Shown: positions 57,701 through 64,000 of the stretch, piece after piece | Layout of the letters: every line of letters starts with the position of its first letter | Position numbering within the stretch: position 1 is the first letter of the stretch | DNA from: a virus | IMG/VR virus record: IMGVR_UViG_3300047560_000348 | Location: 1-64,000 of that record | DNA: 64,000 nucleotides | Direction: 5' to 3' (one strand) | Translations under genes and position numbers: made by a program | The notes under the pieces: model-generated | Databases searched by the model: none | What the model was told of the DNA's origin: nothing | The model's input: the letters and a program-made list of their open reading frames with translations, nothing else

Positions 57701-58552
57701 CTATCTGAATGAGAATACTTTGAATGGAGAGAAGGTAAATACTCCAAATGGGGCAAAACCAAATACGCTAAAGAATCCAAAGGCTGGAGCAAAGCTAAAT
57801 ACGCTGAAGAATCCGAATACTGCAAAGAATCCGAATACTGAAAAGAATCCGAATACTGAGAAGAAGTTGAATACTGAGAAGAAGTCAAAAACAGAGAAGA
57901 ATCCGAATACTGAGAAGAAGTTGAATACTGAGAAGAATCCAAAAACGCTAAATGTTGTAATTGACGCAGATGTTCCAATAGCAGAGTTACCATTGCCATT
58001 GGTAGCATAAACATCATATGTCTGTGCAGTTCCAGCTTCTTGGTTTACGTTAACTGGGGAGGTAGAAGAATCTCCAGACTTACCATCACTAGATGTCCAG
58101 TGATAGTTAGTAATAGCTTTTCCACCATTATTAGTTGGTGCAGTCCAAGAAAGCTGGTCATATGCTTGACCAGTGCCAGAGTCTGGAGATAATACAGATA
58201 CAGATGTTGGTGCATCTGGAACTGTTGTAATCAGCACAGATGCTGAGGCAGCAGATGATCCAGATGTTCCAGAAGCATTTGTAGCAGTAACAGTAAATGT
58301 CACATTTGTATTAGATGGAATTCCAGTAACTGTAATTGGAGATGAAGACCCAGTTGCAGTCTGCCCAGTTGAAGCAGTTACAGTATACGATGTTGCAACT
58401 GGAGAGTTAGCAGGTAGAGAAAAGCTAACTGATGCTGCACCATCGTTAAATGCTCTGCCAGTACCAATGTCTGTTGCTGAAACGCTTGTAGGTTCCATTG
58501 GTTGCAAAAAGTCATTGGCTTGCTGTGAGTGTCTACCTGCTCTTTTGCTCAT
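57701..58552 (-). CDS. Fibronectin-III protein with Phe-rich hexapeptide tail
   Basis: The 283-residue protein has two Fn3-like domains (about 20-109 and 113-200, the second with QLSWTAPTNNGGKAITNYHW). A very hydrophobic C-terminal region follows, built of hexads (F/G)FFSVF(G/N/D) from residue 201 to the end. No signal peptide is present. It lies among tail-fibre genes, so it is probably a host-binding tip. The repeat recalls glycine- or phenylalanine-rich adhesin tips of phages, but I know no close match. Confidence 0.7.
   Translation of the reverse strand: MSKRAGRHSQQANDFLQPMEPTSVSATDIGTGRAFNDGAASVSFSLPANSPVATSYTVTASTGQTATGSSSPITVTGIPSNTNVTFTVTATNASGTSGSSAASASVLITTVPDAPTSVSVLSPDSGTGQAYDQLSWTAPTNNGGKAITNYHWTSSDGKSGDSSTSPVNVNQEAGTAQTYDVYATNGNGNSAIGTSASITTFSVFGFFSVFNFFSVFGFFSVFDFFSVFNFFSVFGFFSVFGFFAVFGFFSVFSFAPAFGFFSVFGFAPFGVFTFSPFKVFSFR
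57704..57952 (-). repeat. 18-bp tandem repeats encoding FFSVF(G/N/D) hexads
   Basis: About 13 degenerate 18-bp units lie head to tail. Early units are nearly pure; later ones change to SFAPAF, GFAPFG and FSPFKV. On the opposite strand the same DNA reads as Asn/Thr/Lys-rich, but no gene is expected there. Such repeats could change copy number by slippage. Confidence 0.85.
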
Positions 58553-58577
58553 CTATTTTATCCTTATCTGTAAGTTC

Positions 58578-60329
58578 TTAGGCTGACAAGTCTCCGTAGA
58601 CAACCCATGTGTTTGCTGCTCTCTTCATAAGAGTTGCAGAAGACCACTGAGTTCTCAACTTTAGACCTGGTGTTGCGTTTACAGTAACTCCACCTGCACC
58701 TGCAATTGTAACCTGTCCAGTAGAAGTCTGGAGGATATCAAGAGTGGTTCCGATTGGGTAGTCTACTGATGAATCTGCTGGGATTGTTAGAGTTGTTGCT
58801 GAAGAGCTTCCAACTTCAATAAGTGTATCTCTTTCATTAAGATTTGACAGTGTGTATGATGCTGTCTTTTGAGAGATTGTAGTGATAGATGGAACACCCT
58901 GCTTTGTCTGGATTCCGTCTGCAAATTCGACTCCACCTAGCTTTAGGGTATCAAATGTTGCTGTTCCAAAGTCAACGTGGCTATCTGTTGGCTCAGCTGC
59001 ACCAGAAACAAGCTTCCACTTTCCATCTGTTGCATCACGAACAATACCTGTGTGGAAGTGTCCTGAGTTTGAGTCGCCATACGCACCAAAGATACCAATA
59101 TCAAGAGTGTCTGTATCGTACTGCTCTGCAGCAAGGTAAATTAGTGAGTCTGTAACCTCAAGGTTGGTTGCATCTACTGTTGTGGTTGTTCCCTGTACTG
59201 TAAGGTTTCCTGTAATTGTCAAATTCTCAGCAGTTGCGTTACCAGTGATAGCTGGAGCAACCTTTGGAGCATATGTAGCTGCTGCTGAAGATTCTGCTGC
59301 TGTCTGTGCATTATCTGCCTTGGCCTGGGCACCTGTCTGTGTCTCTAGCTCTGCAGTATCTGCAATTCCGTGTACAGATGTTGTGTCTGAGTTGTGTGTT
59401 CCAACTGCATCATCTGCATATGTCTTTGTTGCCAAAGCTGCGGTATCTGAAATACCATGTACGTTTGTAGTGTCTGCATTGTGATCAGAAATTGCTCCTG
59501 ATGCTGCATTGTCTGCATAAAGCTCAGTTGCTACTGTACCGTCAATTGCTACTGTAATCTTGTTAGTAGAGTCGTCATATGTGGCTGTAATGCCTGTACC
59601 GCCCTCTACTGCGTTACCAAGGGCATCTTGAGCACGTTCAGTAGTGAAATATAGGTTTGCACCCTCTGCAACGTTATCTGTTGTAAGACCTGCAATATCT
59701 GATTCAATTCCAGACACAGTGGTGTTCAATGTATCAATTGCTGTTCCCTGTGTGCTATTTGTTGTCTCAATTGCTGCAACAGAATCAGACAAATCTGAAA
59801 TATTTCCAGTGTGTGTTGCTAGGGTTGTCTGAATAGTTTGAACTGCAGAATCATTATTTGTCTGATATGTCTCTCTTGCAGATGTTTCTGTTGCAAGGTT
59901 TGTTGTGAGTGCTGTAATATCTGTATTAATATCTACAATAGTCGCTGCTGTAGATGTTGACAAATCGCCAATATCAGCAGTTAGATCTGAAATAGCTGTA
60001 GTTAGTCCAGAAGCAAGCTCAGAAAGAGTGTCTAGCTCTGCAGGAGCTGACTGAATAATATTGCTTAGCTGAGAGATTGGAACCTGAGCGTTACCATCTA
60101 GTGTAGCAACACCATTAGCAGATGCCTTCTCTGCGTCCTTGACATATCCGCTAATGTCAAGATCATCAAAATTCTTAAAGTATGTTAGGCTGGTCCAAGC
60201 TGTTGTACCATCACCAATCTTAAATTGTCCAGAATCGGACTCAAAGCCGATTTCACCAGCAGAGAGAATAGGGTTTGCAGCAGTCCATTGTGCTGCAGTA
60301 CCTCTGCGTTGCTGCATTCTTGTTGCCAT
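58578..60329 (-). CDS. Tail fibre with tropism-determinant-like N-terminus
   Basis: The 583-residue protein begins MATRMQQRRGTAAQWTAANP and continues with GEIGFESD and FKIGDGTTAW, the N-terminal motif found in major-tropism-determinant-like and phage hyaluronidase-like fibres. A long repeated region of Asn/Thr/Ala (LYFTTERAQDAL; TKTYADDAVGTHNSDTTSVHG) and a C-terminal beta domain follow. It has SD GAGGAG. Part of the fibre cluster. Confidence 0.75.
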   Translation of the reverse strand: MATRMQQRRGTAAQWTAANPILSAGEIGFESDSGQFKIGDGTTAWTSLTYFKNFDDLDISGYVKDAEKASANGVATLDGNAQVPISQLSNIIQSAPAELDTLSELASGLTTAISDLTADIGDLSTSTAATIVDINTDITALTTNLATETSARETYQTNNDSAVQTIQTTLATHTGNISDLSDSVAAIETTNSTQGTAIDTLNTTVSGIESDIAGLTTDNVAEGANLYFTTERAQDALGNAVEGGTGITATYDDSTNKITVAIDGTVATELYADNAASGAISDHNADTTNVHGISDTAALATKTYADDAVGTHNSDTTSVHGIADTAELETQTGAQAKADNAQTAAESSAAATYAPKVAPAITGNATAENLTITGNLTVQGTTTTVDATNLEVTDSLIYLAAEQYDTDTLDIGIFGAYGDSNSGHFHTGIVRDATDGKWKLVSGAAEPTDSHVDFGTATFDTLKLGGVEFADGIQTKQGVPSITTISQKTASYTLSNLNERDTLIEVGSSSATTLTIPADSSVDYPIGTTLDILQTSTGQVTIAGAGGVTVNATPGLKLRTQWSSATLMKRAANTWVVYGDLSA

Positions 60330-60383
60330 GTATTTTCTCCTCTTTCAGGAATTTAATCCCTGATTTATATTATATCCTATGTT

Positions 60384-60845
60384 TTAGTTAAAATTATCAG
60401 ATACTGATCCACCATCAAAGATTAGAGTGAACTCAGTTGATCCTGGGCTTCCGCCATCAATTCCACTTGACATAGGTGCTTGTGGTACTGAACCACCTTC
60501 ACGGAAGGTAGTTGTAATTAATCCAGTACCGCCAACAGAGGTATCGTGGATGTGTTGAGCCAAAGTTAATGTATCGTCAATAGTTGCAATAGTTGTCCAA
60601 CCAGTATCTTCGTGGTAAATATTTACTCTCTTTGTTACTGTGTCATACCAGAATGCACCATTTGAAGGTGATGAAGGAGCAGTAGAGGCAACAGCAGCTC
60701 CGCCAGAATTAGCGTCAACGTATGCCTTAGTAGCTACGTGAGTTGCATCTGTTGGATCGCTAGCAACGATGGGGCCACCAAAGACTCCACCTTCTGCTAC
60801 CTGGATTCCGTTTTTTACCTTGAAATCCTTGTTTACTGTTGCCAT
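60384..60845 (-). CDS. Short fibre-like protein
   Basis: The 153-residue protein begins MATVNKDFKVKNGIQVAEGG, paralogous to the start of the next upstream fibre (MATVTKDFKVKSGLVVEG). HVATKAYVDANSG is a common fibre motif. The middle has a GAFWYDTVTKRVNIYHE strand pair, and the end is Gly/Ser rich. It is probably a short fibre that shares a docking module. SD is AGAGGAG. Confidence 0.65.
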   Translation of the reverse strand: MATVNKDFKVKNGIQVAEGGVFGGPIVASDPTDATHVATKAYVDANSGGAAVASTAPSSPSNGAFWYDTVTKRVNIYHEDTGWTTIATIDDTLTLAQHIHDTSVGGTGLITTTFREGGSVPQAPMSSGIDGGSPGSTEFTLIFDGGSVSDNFN

Positions 60846-60861
60846 CTACTTACTCCTCTAA

Positions 60862-62493
60862 TTACTTAATGATTGTTCCAAATACAGTCACGACAGAGTT
60901 GTTGTTGGCTGTAGTGACACGAAGTCTTACATTACCAGCATTAACATCTGCTGTGATAGTTGATGCAGAGCCATTCGTTCCAACAACAGCATATTCTGTA
61001 ATTGCAATGTTGTCTGCAGAGTCAAGGGTAATCATTACCTTTGATAGCTCTGTGTGTGAGCCATAGGCAACCTTTACTGTGTATTCTGCTGAACGGTATA
61101 CAGCTGAGTCGAACTCGTGTGCTGTTACCTGGCTAGCTGTAGCAACTGTAGCCTGAGTAGCGACATTAGTAACAATGTTATTAAGGTCAATCTCAGTAAA
61201 GTTAGGAACTACTGCTTCAAGTGCTGTTACTGCACGTTCGTTTGTGAAGTATAGGTTTGATCCCTCAGCAAGGTCAGATGTTGTAGAATCTGCTACACCA
61301 TTTTCTGCTGCAATTGTAATACCATTGCCATCACCAGTAATAGTGATATTTGTTAGGTTGGCACTAGTTAGCAAGTCAGCAGCTGCTGTCTTTGCACGTG
61401 CATCTGTGAAGTATCTATTTACAGGAGCAAGAGTCTCTTCTGGGATATCATCAGTTGTAAGTGCATTGATTGCGTTATCTGTGTATGTGTTTGCGTTAGT
61501 TTCAGCTGTTGATGCTGAACCTGCTGCATCATAATTTGTTGCAAGTCCGTCCGCATAGTCCTTTGCATTTTGCTCTGCAGTGTTTGCATATGTCTGTGCA
61601 GTTCCAGCTGCAGTAACGATTGCATCATTGTATGCTCCTGACGCTACTGAGTCTGCGTACTGCTTTGTTGCTGCTGCTAGAGCCTGTGTTGGGTCTGCTG
61701 CAAGAACAAGTTCTCCAGTCATTGTGTCGCCAGATTTAGCTACTTTTTCACCAATTGATGTTCCAATTGTTGATGCAAAATTTGCGTCATCATTAATAGC
61801 TGCTGCAAGCTCATTTAGTGTATCTAGAAGAGCTGGAGCTGAGTCTACAAGATTTGCAACTGCTGTATCAGTATATCCATTTGCAGAAGCAATAGCATTG
61901 CTTTCAGCTGTTGCAGCTGCACCAGCAGCATCGTAGTTAACTGCAAGTCCATCTGCATATGCCTTAGCATTATTTTCTGCTGTTGTAGCAGATCCTGCTG
62001 CATCATAGTTGGTAGCTAGGCTATCTGCGTAACCTTGAGCTGCAGTCTGTGCTGCATTTGCCTTAGTTGTTGCATCATCAGAAGCTGTTGAAATTGCTTC
62101 TGACTTTGCTGTTGCAATATCAGTAGCTACTGCTGACTGTGCACGTGAATTTGTAAAGTAAAGGTTTGTACCTTCTGCAAGATCATCAGTGTCATGGTTA
62201 GACAATGTTGAAACTGTACCAGTTACGTCACCAGTAAGGTTTCCTACTACGTTACCAGTTACATCGCCAATTAGATCTGCTGTAATTTCATTTGCTACAA
62301 AGTTACCATTACCGTCACGTTTTACGACAGTATTTGGTGTGTTCTCAGGGGTTGCTGTACCACCAATGAGATCAACGATGTAGTTTTGGTCTTCTTGCTT
62401 CTTAGTTAGAACGTCATAGTTATTGACGGTAGCTGTAGCACCTTCAACAACAAGACCACTCTTAACCTTAAAGTCTTTAGTGACTGTTGCCAT
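60862..62493 (-). CDS. Tail fibre with internal repeats
   Basis: The 543-residue protein starts with the DFKVKSG module (1-25). Repeats follow: NYDAAG(S/A)A units with AYADGLA (four copies), EG(T/S)NLYFT(N)xRA units near 107 and 410, and a variant RYFTDARAKTAA. The C-terminal 80 residues (KVAYGSHTELSKVMITLD...AITEYAVVGTNG) resemble the C-terminus of the 148-residue protein at 62512. Phage fibres often share such pieces. Confidence 0.7.
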   Translation of the reverse strand: MATVTKDFKVKSGLVVEGATATVNNYDVLTKKQEDQNYIVDLIGGTATPENTPNTVVKRDGNGNFVANEITADLIGDVTGNVVGNLTGDVTGTVSTLSNHDTDDLAEGTNLYFTNSRAQSAVATDIATAKSEAISTASDDATTKANAAQTAAQGYADSLATNYDAAGSATTAENNAKAYADGLAVNYDAAGAAATAESNAIASANGYTDTAVANLVDSAPALLDTLNELAAAINDDANFASTIGTSIGEKVAKSGDTMTGELVLAADPTQALAAATKQYADSVASGAYNDAIVTAAGTAQTYANTAEQNAKDYADGLATNYDAAGSASTAETNANTYTDNAINALTTDDIPEETLAPVNRYFTDARAKTAAADLLTSANLTNITITGDGNGITIAAENGVADSTTSDLAEGSNLYFTNERAVTALEAVVPNFTEIDLNNIVTNVATQATVATASQVTAHEFDSAVYRSAEYTVKVAYGSHTELSKVMITLDSADNIAITEYAVVGTNGSASTITADVNAGNVRLRVTTANNNSVVTVFGTIIK

Positions 62494-62511
62494 GTTGTTA
62501 TCTCCTTGTTA

Positions 62512-62958
62512 TTACGCCTTAAGTCCCATACGTGCAAAACGTACGGTGACAGGTCGAATTATTGCGTCTGGTGTAACAATCAAACTGACTGTATCTCCAG
62601 AGCGAGAGACGCTAACGGTGCCCATATTCCCATCATTGTCAATTGTTCCGTATTCTGTTACGCTAATATTATCTGCGTCACAAAGAACGGTCAACTCTGT
62701 TGCATAGAACTTGTTGTCTCCTTCAGAAATTTTTGAAATTGAGACAATGTACTTAATCATTCTCCATTGCGTAGCATCAAAGCTATCTACAATGGTTGAA
62801 CTTTCAATTCCTGTAATCGTGTTCTCATTATTACCAAATGTACCAAGATCAGTTGCCTGAGCAGAGGTAGTGTCAATAAGAGAGTTATAGTCACTTTGAG
62901 TAGGACGATCTCCAGTCTCGAAAAGTGTCTTAACATTAGGGATTGTAGTTCTAGCCAT
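62512..62958 (-). CDS. Virion structural protein with fibre-type C-terminal domain
   Basis: The 148-residue protein has an N-terminal helix (ETGDRPTQSDYNSLID) and a C-terminal beta domain (about 60-148; MIKYIVSIS, ATELTVLCDADNISVTEYGT, GTVSVSRSGDTV) shared with the fibre at 60862. No SD is seen; TATAAT ends six bases before the ATG, so it is a probable leaderless gene. Confidence 0.6.
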   Translation of the reverse strand: MARTTIPNVKTLFETGDRPTQSDYNSLIDTTSAQATDLGTFGNNENTITGIESSTIVDSFDATQWRMIKYIVSISKISEGDNKFYATELTVLCDADNISVTEYGTIDNDGNMGTVSVSRSGDTVSLIVTPDAIIRPVTVRFARMGLKA

Positions 62959-62972
62959 GTTTATATTATACA
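62959..62972 (-). promoter_or_regulatory. -10 giving a leaderless structural-gene mRNA
   Basis: The minus strand TGTATAAT has its hexamer at 62970-62965, six bases before the ATG at 62958. The TG is one base closer than in a classic extended -10. A weak TTTAAA is 17 nt upstream. Confidence 0.5.
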
Positions 62973-62987
62973 GGATATTTACACATT

Positions 62988-63254
62988 TTAAAGAATGTAG
63001 TTGCTGTAGCCAATAACAGCCACACCAACAGAAGCAGGATTTGACCTATCATATCCTTTATTTCCAATAGCCGTTATTCTAACTTTAAAAGGAAGCTGTT
63101 CTACTATATCAATACGTGATATAAAGTTAACAGCATTAGCATTAAAAAAGTTTTTTTGAGGGAATAGTGTTTGTACTTCAGCTATTGGGTTTAATGTTGA
63201 CATACCCCAAAGATTAGGGGTCTTCAACTCATCTTTAATTAATACAAAAGCCAT
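62988..63254 (-). CDS. Small virion-associated hypothetical
   Basis: The 88-residue protein begins MAFVLIKDELKTPNLWG and is strand-rich (NFISRIDIVEQLPFKVRITAIG). It overlaps the upstream gene by one base, in the structural cluster, and is probably a small virion or assembly protein. No family is recognised. Confidence 0.6.
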   Translation of the reverse strand: MAFVLIKDELKTPNLWGMSTLNPIAEVQTLFPQKNFFNANAVNFISRIDIVEQLPFKVRITAIGNKGYDRSNPASVGVAVIGYSNYIL

Positions 63255-63655
63255 TATCGATCAGTTACCTCTGATATTACAGTCATGATTCCACGGCATA
63301 CCGTCCAAACCACAACAGCATCAGAGAGCTGAACATCGAAAACATCGTTTGATTGCAAAAGCTTACACTGAGCTGGAGTTATAGAAACTGTAAACTCGCC
63401 AGCGTTATCAAACTCTGACTGGCTTGGTGTAACTGAAAAAATTCTTTCTGTTCCACGTCTAAAATCTGCTTTGATTTCATAATCATTTGGAACAATTGGG
63501 TTTCCAGAATCATCTTCTACATAGCATCTAAATGCAGCGTAGTCTCCCTTAACTACCGTCCACCTAACAATTGGTGGGGTAGCTCCAACCTCAATCTCAC
63601 CTGCAGTATTTACTGCCTGAGTGGAGGTAGTGGTAGTTGTACGTAGAACTGTCAT
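63254..63655 (-). CDS. Ig/BppU-like virion protein
   Basis: The 133-residue protein has an Ig-like sequence pattern: VVKGDYAAFRCYVEDDSGNP, YEIKADFRRG and DVFDVQLSDAVVVWTV. This recalls the N-terminal domain of baseplate/upper-fibre BppU-like proteins. No SD; TGATATAAT ends six bases before the ATG, which suggests a leaderless mRNA. Confidence 0.55.
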   Translation of the reverse strand: MTVLRTTTTTSTQAVNTAGEIEVGATPPIVRWTVVKGDYAAFRCYVEDDSGNPIVPNDYEIKADFRRGTERIFSVTPSQSEFDNAGEFTVSITPAQCKLLQSNDVFDVQLSDAVVVWTVCRGIMTVISEVTDR

Positions 63656-63670
63656 AGTTTTATTATATCA
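63656..63670 (-). promoter_or_regulatory. Extended -10 giving a leaderless mRNA
   Basis: The minus strand reads TGATATAAT with the hexamer at 63667-63662, six bases before the ATG at 63655; there is no SD and no good -35. Confidence 0.6.
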
Positions 63671-63674
63671 TTAA

Positions 63675-64000
63675 TTATGAGAGACCAAGCTTAACTGATC
63701 CCCAGGTGCCATCACCCTTTGCACCAACAACAATTATTCCATTGGTTGCGTGTTTATAAATTACCATTGCCACTGCTGAGCCTGCATCCTCATTCCATTC
63801 ATCTGTAAGACCTCCAGATGATGCAACAAATAATGGACTGCCATTATCGAATGAGGCTGTATTTACTGATGACACAACTCCAGCAACAACAGCAATTCCA
63901 ACCGAATTATTTGCCATTGTAGCTTTTGCTAAGCCAATTACTGGACTTGTAGTAGAGCCGTTAGCATATGAAACTGTAACATTAGTTCCATCATGTCCAG
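63675..64000 (-). CDS. Structural protein, C-terminal part (cut by window edge)
   Basis: The frame is open to the right edge (GHDGTNVTVSYANGS... before the first internal Met), so this is the C-terminal 107 residues of a longer protein, not an 80-residue gene. It is Gly/Ser/Val-rich and beta-like (GIAVVAGVVSSVNTASF; GTWGSVKLGLS), as in capsid-decorating or fibre end domains. The N-terminal part lies outside the window. Confidence 0.7.
   Translation of the reverse strand, partial: GHDGTNVTVSYANGSTTSPVIGLAKATMANNSVGIAVVAGVVSSVNTASFDNGSPLFVASSGGLTDEWNEDAGSAVAMVIYKHATNGIIVVGAKGDGTWGSVKLGLS

Noticed and set aside
57693-58010. Asn/Thr/Lys repeat ORF on the plus strand, also CRISPR-like in spacing
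   Set aside because: It is antisense of the FFSVF repeat. Units are contiguous 18-bp repeats without spacers, so it is not a CRISPR array.

Overview
The window is part of the genome of a large AT-rich tailed dsDNA phage with a long non-contractile tail (siphovirus-like). It carries a terminase, HK97-type capsid genes, a tape measure of about 2,300 residues, a nearly complete replisome and class Ib ribonucleotide reductase. I infer an actinobacterial host, most likely of the low-GC freshwater type. The basis is the class Ib NrdHIEF set, a proteasome-type beta subunit, and secreted Ala-rich surface proteins of actinobacterial style; no sequence search was possible. No integrase, repressor or endolysin gene is seen here. 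Every supported gene is on the minus strand, so gene order reads from high to low coordinates. The right edge cuts through a structural gene.

Layout in the direction of transcription. (1) 64.0-54.9 kb: fibre and adhesin genes, including two that share an N-terminal module, a tropism-determinant-like fibre and a fibronectin-type protein ending in Phe-rich hexapeptide repeats. These are followed by three tandem oxygenase-like paralogues, a small zinc-ribbon protein and a further 2OG-Fe(II) oxygenase. (2) 54.9-26.5 kb: virion morphogenesis. A LamG-like adhesin is followed by portal, XkdF-like protease fused to a scaffold-like region, major capsid, connector genes, tail tube, two related tail-assembly chaperones, tape measure (broken by one frameshift) and minor tail proteins. 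(3) 26.5-17.2 kb: replication. A MerR-like protein is followed by DnaB-type helicase, DnaG-type primase, gp32-like SSB, DnaE polymerase, MazG-like pyrophosphohydrolase, NrdH, UvsX/RecA and a possible PD-(D/E)XK nuclease. (4) 17.2-10.2 kb: two 2OG oxygenases, Cas4-like nuclease, zinc-ribbon protein, RuvC-like resolvase, HTH protein, DUF3310 protein, another oxygenase and TerS/TerL. (5) 10.2-0.4 kb: a secreted surface protein, nrdI-nrdE-nrdF, a secreted PA14/coiled-coil protein, two small membrane proteins (holin candidates), a 2OG oxygenase, a proteasome-beta-like Ntn hydrolase, a small acidic protein and a secreted HExxH metallopeptidase. (6) 0.4 kb to the edge: tRNA-Asn, a spacer of about 190 nt rich in potential hairpins, and tRNA-Gly.

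Genes are tightly packed with many ATGA or TAATG overlaps. Clear sigma70-like promoters (TTGACA-like, 16-18 nt, often an extended TGnTATAnT -10) lie mostly inside the 3' ends of upstream genes. Several starts have the -10 hexamer only 6-7 nt before the ATG and no Shine-Dalgarno, which predicts leaderless transcripts. Strong or likely hairpin terminators follow nrdF, the 332-aa surface protein, the tail-tube gene and the capsid gene.

The most unusual content is the hairpin-rich RNA candidate between the tRNAs, the proteasome-like protein with its T1/D17/K33 triad intact, eight oxygenase-like genes, and the Phe-rich repeat adhesin.
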